Under the pieces are notes generated by a model. The model was not told the origin of the DNA and did not search any database. It saw only the letters and a program-made list of their open reading frames with translations. Both the position numbers and the translations under genes were made by a program. From Bacteroidota bacterium (lineage in GTDB: Bacteria > Bacteroidota > Bacteroidia > B-17B0 > Aurantibacillaceae): a DNA stretch of 40,068 nucleotides. Each line of letters starts with the position of its first letter. Positions within the stretch are counted from its first letter, which is position 1. Positions 1-6,907 of this stretch are shown here, piece after piece. The stretch covers positions 1,906-41,973 of the forward strand of contig PLYA01000016.1 in NCBI GenBank assembly GCA_003153315.1. Direction: 5' to 3'.

Positions 1-1644
1 AAAGCACTTAAACTAAGGGAGCAAGCAGGAGATAAGCAAGGTATAGCTGAATCAATAAATAATTTAGGAACCTTGTATAGTTATCAGAATGATTTGAAAG
101 CATCCATTGCCTATTATGCAAGAGCGGTAAAGTTATATGAAGAAGCCGGAGATATGAAAGGAGCCTCTCAATCTCTTAATAATCTAGGGAGCACTTATAT
201 TAATACAAAAGAACCTAAGAAATCAATAGAGTATAACACAAAAGCCTTACATATTCAAGAGAAGAATAATGATGAATTAGGTATGTCTAATTCTTTTGTT
301 AACCTCGGAAATGCGTATGAAGCATTGGGAGAAACAAACAAGGCAATTGAGTATTATACCAAATCATTACAGATTAGAGAACAACTGGGTAGTAAATCGG
401 GTATAGCCGAATCATTATATAATTTAGGAAATATTTATTTTGCTAATAAAGATCTAAAAAATGCTAAACAATGTCTTGACAGATCTTTGCAGTTGGCAAA
501 AGAATTGGGGTTTCCCGGTGATATAGAAAATGCTTCTCATGTATTATATAAAATATATCAGAGCCAAAACAATGCAAAAGAAGCTTTAGAAATGTTTGAG
601 CTTTTTACCAAAATGCGCGACAGCACAAATGGTATAGAACAAGTTAGAGAGGCTACTTCGTCAAAATATAAATGGGAAGAAGAGCAGGTAAAGCTGGAAC
701 ACGAAAAAGAAACTGCTATTGCTATAGCTGAAAGCAAGAAACAACGCCTGTTTTTATTACTCATAGCGTTTATTGCAATTGCCATTGGCGTTATAGCGAT
801 TATAGTTTTTAAAAATCTACAACGTTATAAAAAAGCAAAAAGAATTATAGAAAAACAAAAAGAATTGGTTGAAGAAAAACAAAAAGAAATACTCGATAGC
901 ATACGCTATGCTAAACGTATACAAGATGCGGTACTTAAGGAGCAAGAGCATATCTCCACTCATTTACCCTCACATTTTGTGCTGTTCCAACCAAAAGACA
1001 TTGTTAGCGGCGACTTTTACTGGAGTATAGAGAAGGATACTTATTGGTATGTAGCAGCTGCAGATTGTACTGGACATGGAGTTCCCGGGGCATTTCTTAC
1101 TATATTAGGAACATCTTTTTTGAATGAGTTAAATGCTACTGAAACTATTCTTACTCCTGCTGAAATATTAGATAAACTTAGATATCGTATAATAGCCGAA
1201 CTATCTATTACTAATAAGGAAACTAATGAAACAAGAGATGGAATGGATATTTCATTAGCTCGTTTGAATCTAAAAACAAATGAGTTAATGTGGGCAGGAG
1301 CCAATAATCCTTTATGGATTTTAAATAAGGACAAAAATGAGCTTAGGGAGATTTCTTCTCACAAGCAACCTATTGGGTTTTATCCTACGTTAACACCATA
1401 TCCCAATCATATTTTCCAACTCAATAAAGGAGATACTTTTTATTTATTTACAGATGGGTATGCTGACCAGTTTGGCGGTGATAAAGGAAAAAAATTTAAG
1501 TACAAAAGATTACAAGATTTATTGCTAAACATAAAAGAAGAAGTATTGGAAAAGCAAAAAGAGATTTTATTTAAAACATTTATAGATTGGAAAGGCTTTT
1601 TTGAGCAAACTGACGATATTTGTATCATCGGAATTAAAGTATAA
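1..1644 (+). CDS. TPR-repeat / SpoIIE-type serine phosphatase, 5' end outside window
   Basis: The frame is open from the first base, so the gene starts upstream; 547 codons are visible. The N-terminal part holds four to five tetratricopeptide repeats about 40 residues apart, with recurring NNLG/YNLG motifs. A hydrophobic segment at about nt 748–810 is a single membrane helix and is followed by a charged coiled coil. The rest is a PP2C-like SpoIIE phosphatase domain with SGDFYW, DCTGHGVPGAF, DGMDISL, LFTDGYADQFGG and a terminal EQTDDICIIGIK. In this common Bacteroidota architecture the TPR part probably senses or binds a partner and the cytoplasmic domain dephosphorylates serine or threonine on a regulator such as an anti-sigma-factor antagonist; the partner is not visible here. 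The next gene starts 4 bp after the stop, so they are probably cotranscribed. A smaller paralog lies at 29644–30492. Confidence 0.93.
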   Translation, partial: KALKLREQAGDKQGIAESINNLGTLYSYQNDLKASIAYYARAVKLYEEAGDMKGASQSLNNLGSTYINTKEPKKSIEYNTKALHIQEKNNDELGMSNSFVNLGNAYEALGETNKAIEYYTKSLQIREQLGSKSGIAESLYNLGNIYFANKDLKNAKQCLDRSLQLAKELGFPGDIENASHVLYKIYQSQNNAKEALEMFELFTKMRDSTNGIEQVREATSSKYKWEEEQVKLEHEKETAIAIAESKKQRLFLLLIAFIAIAIGVIAIIVFKNLQRYKKAKRIIEKQKELVEEKQKEILDSIRYAKRIQDAVLKEQEHISTHLPSHFVLFQPKDIVSGDFYWSIEKDTYWYVAAADCTGHGVPGAFLTILGTSFLNELNATETILTPAEILDKLRYRIIAELSITNKETNETRDGMDISLARLNLKTNELMWAGANNPLWILNKDKNELREISSHKQPIGFYPTLTPYPNHIFQLNKGDTFYLFTDGYADQFGGDKGKKFKYKRLQDLLLNIKEEVLEKQKEILFKTFIDWKGFFEQTDDICIIGIKV

Positions 1645-1648
1645 CAAA

Positions 1649-2764
1649 ATGAAATTACTTACGAAAAGGGGAATATTTGTAAAATTATTTAGTACTTTAA
1701 TTATCTCGTTTTTAGCTATTCAAGTGAAAAGTCAGAATGTAATAGCTTATACAGATAACCGAGGATATTTCAATATATTTGATAACGGAGTTACTACAGT
1801 TGCTGATTATCAGGCTCCCCAATCATTTCAGATAGGTGGAAATTGTGTGGCATTTGTGGATTTTAACAACAGCTTAAAAGTATACTATAAAGGAGAAATT
1901 TCTACGCTTTATGATGGTATTCCTACCAAATACCAAGTGACACATAATTTAGTTGTTTTTAATGTAGGTGGAATAATAAAAGTATTTGATAAAGGTAATA
2001 TAACTACTCTTTCCGGTTATGCAGCTTCTTATCAGGTGGGTGATAGTTTGGTTGCTTTTATTGATATGGGTAAAGGTGCCTTTCAGGTTTACTATAATGG
2101 AAAAATACAAACCATGGAAGATTTTCATGTAACACAGAATATATTGGGCTATAATACCAGCAACAATACTATGGCATATCTTACCTATTTGAGTGAGTTT
2201 AAAGTATTTTGGCAGGGAAACAGTTATAACATCTTTAAACTGGCTAATGCTTCCTATAAGGTAGACTACCAAACAGGTAGTAATATTGTAAGTTTTACTA
2301 CCAATGGATTTGGCCTAAATGCTTTCTATAAGGGAAATACCTATCCATTATCAAACAAACAAATTACTGATTATCAAACCGGAGATGATATGGTAGCCTA
2401 TAATGATGCAGGTGGTTTTCATGCATTTTATGCGGGAAAGAACTATGATTTAAATGGTTTTGCACCCGATTTCTATTTGGTAGCTGATAGTATGCTGATT
2501 TATTACACTCCCGGATTTTTCTATTGCTTTAATAAAGGTAAAAAAGAAGTGCTTGAAAACTTTATGCCCACCGAATATGCTATTGACAATAACACCCTTA
2601 CTTATGTTGATTTGCAGGGAGGTTTAAAAGCGTATTATAATGATGATACCTATCAACTTTCTACTTTTGATAAACTTATTGGTTTTAAATTAGTAGGAAA
2701 TGCAGTTTGGTACAGCACTGCCACAGTTTATAATCAGATATTCTTAAAAGGAAAAACGTATTAG
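1649..2764 (+). CDS. Secreted repeat protein, probable beta-propeller, function unknown
   Basis: I do not recognise a named family. The frame is open from 1601, but the ATG at 1649 follows the phosphatase stop by 4 bp and gives a good signal peptide: a basic start (MKLLTKRG), a hydrophobic core and a likely cut after VKSQ. The mature part is about eight degenerate repeats of roughly 43 residues. Each has a hydrophobic strand (LVAFID-type), a short turn, then an aromatic strand ending in YYKG or a similar YxG, and often YQVGD or YQTGD at the boundary. This spacing suits a beta-propeller. There is no C-terminal T9SS domain, so the protein is probably periplasmic or surface-attached another way. 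It lies between the phosphatase and the DtxR-like regulator, 2 bp from the latter. Confidence 0.85.
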   Translation: MKLLTKRGIFVKLFSTLIISFLAIQVKSQNVIAYTDNRGYFNIFDNGVTTVADYQAPQSFQIGGNCVAFVDFNNSLKVYYKGEISTLYDGIPTKYQVTHNLVVFNVGGIIKVFDKGNITTLSGYAASYQVGDSLVAFIDMGKGAFQVYYNGKIQTMEDFHVTQNILGYNTSNNTMAYLTYLSEFKVFWQGNSYNIFKLANASYKVDYQTGSNIVSFTTNGFGLNAFYKGNTYPLSNKQITDYQTGDDMVAYNDAGGFHAFYAGKNYDLNGFAPDFYLVADSMLIYYTPGFFYCFNKGKKEVLENFMPTEYAIDNNTLTYVDLQGGLKAYYNDDTYQLSTFDKLIGFKLVGNAVWYSTATVYNQIFLKGKTY

Positions 2765-2766
2765 CT

Positions 2767-3423
2767 ATGTTGTCGTTTACAGAAGAGAATTATTTAAAAG
2801 TACTGTTTAAGCTTACGCAGGAAAACCCTAATGAAGAAGCCGGAACGAATGAGCTGGCAACCAATTTGGGTGTAAAACCTGCTACAGCAAATGATATGCT
2901 TAAAAAGCTGAAAGAAAAGAAACTGATTGATTATGAAAAGTACGGCAAGATTACACTTACCAATGCAGGAAAGAAAAATGCCATAAAGGTTATACGCAAA
3001 CACCGTTTATGGGAAACCTTTTTATATGAGAAGTTAGATTTTAGTTGGGATGAAGTGCATGAAGTTGCCGAACAAATGGAGCATATACAAAGTGAAAAAC
3101 TGTTAGAGCAACTAGATAAGTTTTTGGGTTACCCGAAGTTTGACCCGCATGGCGACCCAATACCCGATACCAACGGAAAGATGTCAACTTTAAAGGCAAT
3201 GCTTTTATCAGAAGGTGTGATTAATAAGAAATATAAACTAGTGGGAGTTTGCAATCACTCTTCTGCATTTTTGCAATTTTTAAAAAAAACAGGAGTTACC
3301 ATCAATAACAGTATTGAAGTAAAAGAGATACAAGAGTTTGACAAATCTATGCATGTGGTGATAAATAATAAAACTCAAACCATATTAAGTAATGAGGTAA
3401 CCCAGAACTTATTAGTAATGTAA
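2767..3423 (+). CDS. DtxR/MntR-family metal-dependent transcriptional regulator
   Basis: This 218-residue protein has the DtxR-family layout. An N-terminal winged helix-turn-helix (about residues 1–65) contains a recognition-helix region with VKPATANDMLKKLKEKKLI. The dimerisation and metal-binding domain (about 66–140) has candidate ligands at H79, E83, H98, E102 and H106. A C-terminal FeoA-like SH3 segment runs from about 145. Regulators of this family bind Fe(II) or Mn(II) and control metal uptake genes; the metal cannot be told from the sequence. It starts 2 bp after the upstream gene, so it is the last gene of the three-gene unit. No metal transporter lies nearby. It converges with gmhB, 9 bp away, and I see no clear terminator between them. 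Confidence 0.9.
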   Translation: MLSFTEENYLKVLFKLTQENPNEEAGTNELATNLGVKPATANDMLKKLKEKKLIDYEKYGKITLTNAGKKNAIKVIRKHRLWETFLYEKLDFSWDEVHEVAEQMEHIQSEKLLEQLDKFLGYPKFDPHGDPIPDTNGKMSTLKAMLLSEGVINKKYKLVGVCNHSSAFLQFLKKTGVTINNSIEVKEIQEFDKSMHVVINNKTQTILSNEVTQNLLVM

Positions 3424-3432
3424 TAGAGCAGC

Positions 3433-3990
3433 TTACTTAGTCGTTTGGAAAAAGAAACTAGCCAAGTCACTAAGGCTTTCAAAGCAATAGTCAATCTTAT
3501 CATCGGTAATCTTTTCAGGATGAATAAATACGGTAATCATGCCTGCTTTTCTTCCAAATTCCATATCACTCATAGAATCACCTACGATGATAGACTTATT
3601 GAAATCAATATCTTTAAAATCTTCTTTAGCTTGCAAAGCCATACCAATGTTAGGTTTCCGCCAATGGTGGTTGTCTGCTGCAAGGTGAGGAGAGAAGTAT
3701 ACTTTATCTATCTTACCTCCGTGCTTCTCAATCTCATCTACCATATAATGGTGAATGATGCTTAACTCATTAGCCGTATAAACACCTTTGCCTATGCCCT
3801 GTTGGTTGGTTACCACAATTATCTTCCCGAATGTATCGGTAAACAATTTCATGGCTTCGGGTACGCCCTCTATAAACTCAAATTCAGGAAGTGTTTTTAC
3901 GTAATCATCTTCCAGTTTTTTATTTATTACTCCATCGCGGTCTAAGAACAAAGACCAGGATTTATCAATACTTAAGTGTTTTAAAGTCAT
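3433..3990 (-). CDS. gmhB: D-glycero-D-manno-heptose 1,7-bisphosphate 7-phosphatase (HAD family)
   Basis: A 185-residue HAD-superfamily phosphatase of the histidinol-phosphatase/GmhB type. Motif I is FLDRDGV with the nucleophile and acid at D17 and D19. Motif II lies in VVTNQQGIGKG, and motif IV is VGDSMSDMEFG. GmhB removes the 7-phosphate from heptose bisphosphate during synthesis of the activated heptose used in LPS, S-layer glycans or capsules. One thing is odd: family members usually carry a zinc loop with Cys-x-His and Cys-x-Cys just before RKP, but here the stretch reads SPHLAADNHHWRKP with no cysteine and a shorter loop. The start at 3990 overlaps the end of the upstream nucleotidyltransferase by 26 bp, which suggests translational coupling. 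Confidence 0.88.
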   Translation of the reverse strand: MTLKHLSIDKSWSLFLDRDGVINKKLEDDYVKTLPEFEFIEGVPEAMKLFTDTFGKIIVVTNQQGIGKGVYTANELSIIHHYMVDEIEKHGGKIDKVYFSPHLAADNHHWRKPNIGMALQAKEDFKDIDFNKSIIVGDSMSDMEFGRKAGMITVFIHPEKITDDKIDYCFESLSDLASFFFQTTK

Positions 3991-4675
3991 GCTGTGCTTG
4001 TTTATAATCTTCAGGGATACCGATGTCTATAAAGTAACCATCATAGGTAAATCCGTGCAGATTTATTTTATCTACTTTCTTTTCAAAAAAATCTTTTTCA
4101 ATAGAGAAATTCTTTCCCGAAGGAGTTTCTTCTATAAACGTATCATGATTAAGTAAATAGATTCCTGCGTTAATCATGCCGGGTTTGGGGTGAGAACTCT
4201 TTTCTTTAAAGGCACTTATTCTGGCAAATTCACTCAGGGTAATTGTGCCGTAGCGAGATGCATTTGGAACCTCGCGGAGTGCTAAAGAAGCATCGGCAAT
4301 ATAATCTGAATGTTTATTGGCAAAAGAAACCAAATCAATTTTAAAAAAAGAATCTCCGTTCAAAACCAATACATCATAGCTTTGGCATTGCTGCATAGCC
4401 AGCCTGATGCCACCACCCGTACCCAAAGGTTCCTCTTCTACCGAATAGGCAATTTCCATTCCTTCAAAACTATTGCCATAGTGCATAATTACTTTATCGG
4501 ATAAATAACCTACCGATAGCACCACCCGTTTAATACCATAATGTGCAAGGTACTTTAGCAGATAATCTAAAAAAGGAATATTGTTGATGGGCGCCATGGG
4601 TTTGGGCACATCTTTAATTACCTCCTGAAGGCGGGTGCCAAAGCCACCGGCAAGTATAATAGCTTCTTTAATCAT
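3965..4675 (-). CDS. hddC: Heptose/mannose-1-phosphate nucleotidyltransferase, HddC-like
   Basis: A 236-residue nucleotidyltransferase (NTP_transferase fold). The nucleotide-binding signature LAGGFGTRL is at about residues 8–16, with a downstream KPM. The metal-binding aspartate lies in VLNGDSFF, and substrate-loop residues lie in EEPLGTGGGI and FIDIGIPEDY. The family includes mannose-1-phosphate guanylyltransferases and D-glycero-alpha-D-manno-heptose 1-phosphate guanylyltransferase (HddC). Placement between gmhA and gmhB supports the heptose assignment, so the product would be GDP-heptose; that choice rests on context rather than on a diagnostic residue. The gene follows gmhA after 63 bp and overlaps gmhB by 26 bp. 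Confidence 0.82.
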   Translation of the reverse strand: MIKEAIILAGGFGTRLQEVIKDVPKPMAPINNIPFLDYLLKYLAHYGIKRVVLSVGYLSDKVIMHYGNSFEGMEIAYSVEEEPLGTGGGIRLAMQQCQSYDVLVLNGDSFFKIDLVSFANKHSDYIADASLALREVPNASRYGTITLSEFARISAFKEKSSHPKPGMINAGIYLLNHDTFIEETPSGKNFSIEKDFFEKKVDKINLHGFTYDGYFIDIGIPEDYKQAQHDFKTLKY

Positions 4676-4738
4676 TTATTCGCCTTTCAATAGGTTTCTT
4701 TTTGTGCTCATGTATTCGCTTCGTTGCACTTCGCTCGG

Positions 4739-5320
4739 CTACTTTTGCGGAAATAAAGCAGCTTCTACCAACTCGCACATAGTATGCCCAATCAGCATGT
4801 GGCACTCTTGTATGCGGGGGGTATCTTTTGATGGGATGTTTACCAGGTATTTGCAGGCATCTTTCATTTTTCCGCCTGTTTCGCCGGTAAAGGCAACCGT
4901 TACCATACCAATTTCATTGGCTACGTTTAAAGCTTTTATTACGTTGGCCGAGTTTCCGCTGGTAGATAATCCTATAAGCACATCGCCTTTGCGACCCATT
5001 GCGCGAACCAAACGGGCATAAATCTCATCATACGAATAATCATTAGCAACGGCAGTAATATAACTGGTATTTACATGAAGAGCCTCACTAAACAAAGGAG
5101 GGCGGTCGTAGTAATACCGACCGCTTAGTTCGGCAGCCAAATGTTGCGCATCAGCAGCAGAACCGCCATTGCCACACCAAAGCACCTTGCCATCGTGTTT
5201 ATAACAGGCTACTATTTCTTGGGTTATCTTTTCTATGGTACCTAAAATCTCTTTACTGCTAAGCAAAGTTGTTTTTAGGTTTATAGATGTTTGCAGTTTA
5301 GATTTTATCTGTTCTATCAT
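4739..5320 (-). CDS. gmhA: Sedoheptulose-7-phosphate isomerase (phosphoheptose isomerase)
   Basis: GmhA converts sedoheptulose 7-phosphate to D-glycero-D-manno-heptose 7-phosphate, the first step of activated-heptose synthesis. It is a 193-residue SIS-domain protein, the usual family length. Signatures are CGNGGSAADAQHLAAELSGR (S54, E64) and STSGNSANV for phosphosugar binding, and a C-terminal ECHMLIGHTMCELVE with the expected catalytic histidine. The frame stays open to 5530, but those extra 70 codons are translated 21-bp repeat. The ATG at 5320 starts exactly where the family begins (MIEQIKSKL) and lies 18 bp downstream of a −7 box, so I chose it. It is the first gene of the gmhA–hddC–gmhB operon. 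Confidence 0.93.
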   Translation of the reverse strand: MIEQIKSKLQTSINLKTTLLSSKEILGTIEKITQEIVACYKHDGKVLWCGNGGSAADAQHLAAELSGRYYYDRPPLFSEALHVNTSYITAVANDYSYDEIYARLVRAMGRKGDVLIGLSTSGNSANVIKALNVANEIGMVTVAFTGETGGKMKDACKYLVNIPSKDTPRIQECHMLIGHTMCELVEAALFPQK

Positions 5321-5337
5321 ATAACGTTTAAGGACAT

Positions 5338-5345
5338 CAAATATA
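5338..5345 (-). promoter_or_regulatory. −7 box of the gmhA operon
   Basis: Reading on the minus strand, TATATTTG matches the Bacteroidota −7 consensus TAnnTTTG and lies 18 bp before the gmhA ATG. No good −33 TTG is seen at the usual spacing. The box sits between gmhA and the 21-bp repeat array, so the array is upstream of this promoter rather than in its leader. Confidence 0.5.
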
Positions 5346-5376
5346 CAGCAATTCTTTATTTGCAGCGATGTTTGTA

Positions 5377-5793
5377 TTAAACCACGAAGTGAAGTGATTG
5401 TTTGAGGTACTGAACTGGTAACCGGATATCCCGAAACGTTTCGGCGAGCTCCTGCTGTTGTTGCCCGATGTCCTGAAATGATAACAGGACGTCCTGAAGT
5501 GATTGTCCAATGTCCTGAGATGGTAACCATATGTTCTGATATGATTGTCTGATGTACTGAGATGGTAATAGGAACTCCTGATATGATTGTCCGACGTACT
5601 GAGATGGTAATAGGAGCTCCTGATATGATTGTCCGATGTCCTGAGATTGTAACAGAACATACTGAGGTGGTAACAGGAGGTTGGGTAACACTAACGGAAC
5701 CTCGGGCAGTAATAACAGGACATTGGCGGATGCAAAAAAAAACTCCAGAGATGGTTGCCCAAGCCCCGGAGGTGGTATTCGTTCATCAAACAA
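5377..5793 (-). other. Open frame through array A, possible heptad-repeat protein
   Basis: This is the longest frame through the array, 138 codons from a TTG at 5793. Heptads follow the pattern [DYEN]-[ILVF]-x-x-x-x-Q, for example GQSYQEL and LPSQYIR. The hydrophobic codon keeps its third base (mostly C) while its first base varies, the opposite of what protein-level selection usually leaves. The start is a TTG with no convincing ribosome binding site, and two other minus frames are equally open. I list it so the possibility is on record, but do not think translation is shown. Confidence 0.2.
5389..5787. repeat. 21-bp degenerate tandem repeat array A, about 19 units
   Basis: Nineteen consecutive 21-bp units can be laid out in perfect register with no insertion or deletion. 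On the plus strand a typical unit begins CTGAGATGGTA and ends with about ACCGGATGTC; units at 5557–5640 are nearly identical in alternate pairs, while both ends are more diverged. All three minus-strand frames are open through the core, giving heptads such as QSYQELL–LPSQYVG, TSDNHIR–SSYYHLS or HRTIISG-like. The plus frame starting at 5562 is blocked by a stop at 5550. The array runs from just after the stop codon of the 5801–6577 gene to just before the gmhA promoter. Length 21 equals both seven codons and two helical turns, so coding and DNA-structural roles are both possible. It is not a CRISPR: there are no spacers. Confidence 0.9.
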
Positions 5794-5800
5794 TTACCGC

Positions 5801-6577
5801 TTAAGGAACTACAACGTAAATAACATCACTGTAATGCAGAAACGGAGTTCCGTAAACATAGGTAACCTTACCTGCTTTATTTACCGAAAGAGAATTAGTA
5901 GGTCTGATACGCCCTGTGGCAGGTGGGGTAATAGTAGAAGCGCCTGTTGTGCCACCTCCTTTTTTATGAGTAGGCACTACCACTTCTGCATAATGAATAG
6001 CTACAATAGAACCGCTTGGCGCATTGGTTACTATAAGTTCGGTAACGGGTATTGGCAGCATATCCTGCCAGGTTGTTGGTAAAACATCTTTAGCAGTAGT
6101 AATGCCTAACTGAAACACATATACCGCATGTTTGCCCGCGCCCGCTGATGGAGCAATAATAATAAAACTACCTGCGCCATTGGGCTTAGCTTCAAATATG
6201 CGAACATGCTTTGCATTGGCACCTTTGGGGTTAAAACCAATCCTACGACAAATGGTTTCAAACATGGCGCGGTTGCCCGGTGTGTGGGCATTGGCTACCT
6301 GTTCTACATAATACATTACCGCTATAAGCGCACGGCACAGCGCATCCACATCTATCTGCTGCGCGGCAGTAAGCGTGGGGTTGGGCGCGGTTATGCGTGT
6401 TCCTAAATCGGTCTGTACTTTGTTGGCCAGGGTTTGCAGTTGTGCCTGTGTATAAGGCGGTGCAACGGCATCAGCGTCGCCCGTAAGTTTAATGCCTAAT
6501 ACAAAACTAATCAACTCGGCAAGGGTCATTTTATCTAAACCCAGCACTATATGGAAATAACTAACTAACTTTTTCAT
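5801..6577 (-). CDS. Hypothetical protein, 258 residues, adjacent to repeat array A
   Basis: I do not recognise this protein. It starts with an ATG at 6577 and MKKLVSYFHIVLGL, which is not a clear signal peptide. Residues about 35–110 look helical and alanine-rich (TLAELISFVLG, DVDALCRALIAVMYYVEQVAN). Residues about 115–195 look like a beta-rich domain (GSFIIIAPSAGAGKHAVYVFQLGI, VTELIVTNAPSGSIVAIHYAEVVVP), and a Gly/Thr/Pro-rich linker precedes a short C-terminal strand segment. The base composition is visibly GC-richer than its neighbours, with many GCG, GCC and CCC codons, which hints at a separate origin. The stop codon is 13 bp from array A. The upstream 330 bp contains no gene. Confidence 0.75.
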   Translation of the reverse strand: MKKLVSYFHIVLGLDKMTLAELISFVLGIKLTGDADAVAPPYTQAQLQTLANKVQTDLGTRITAPNPTLTAAQQIDVDALCRALIAVMYYVEQVANAHTPGNRAMFETICRRIGFNPKGANAKHVRIFEAKPNGAGSFIIIAPSAGAGKHAVYVFQLGITTAKDVLPTTWQDMLPIPVTELIVTNAPSGSIVAIHYAEVVVPTHKKGGGTTGASTITPPATGRIRPTNSLSVNKAGKVTYVYGTPFLHYSDVIYVVVP

Positions 6578-6907
6578 GGCTTCTGTTTTTTTAATTGTTT
6601 TTTACTGATTGATTTTACCTGTTGCGGTTCTGCATTGGTGAAGTAAGAGAGCCGCCAAGAGAAGACTTGTATTAAACTGCCGCCGTGCGGGCAATTTATA
6701 CAGGATAGGTGGTGCGGGGGTGGGTGGCTTGCATTAGGCACATTACCGTGCTGCTATGCTGTTGTTGTTTGTGCAGCGTGCCGTTAGCCTTGCCTTAGTT
6801 TTATAATCATGCGATACTCCTTTCGTTGTAATTTTTGTTTAAAACGCAGCCTGTTTTATTTTATTGTATGTGTGATGTAAAATATTTACTTTTAACTAAA
6901 ATTAAGA
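6578..6907. other. 330-bp intergenic region without a recognisable gene
   Basis: This gap separates two divergent genes. The middle (about 6640–6800) is GC-rich like the 5801–6577 gene and contains a small GC hairpin around 6680–6693 (GCCGCCGTGCGGGC). The right end is AT-rich; TACTTTTA at about 6873–6880 is one base off TAnnTTTG and may be the −7 box for 6908. I see no RNA gene or repeat here. Confidence 0.4.

Noticed and set aside
4690-4738. Possible REP-like element between gmhA and hddC
   Set aside because: Short GCTTCG/CTTCGC-rich stretch with no second convincing copy; another GCGAAGT at about 27180 is too short to count.
5321-5530. 70-residue N-terminal extension of GmhA
   Set aside because: These codons are 21-bp repeat and promoter sequence; the ATG at 5320 matches the family start and follows a −7 box.
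5389-5787. CRISPR array
   Set aside because: Units are 21 bp back to back with no spacers, they drift in sequence, and no cas gene is present.
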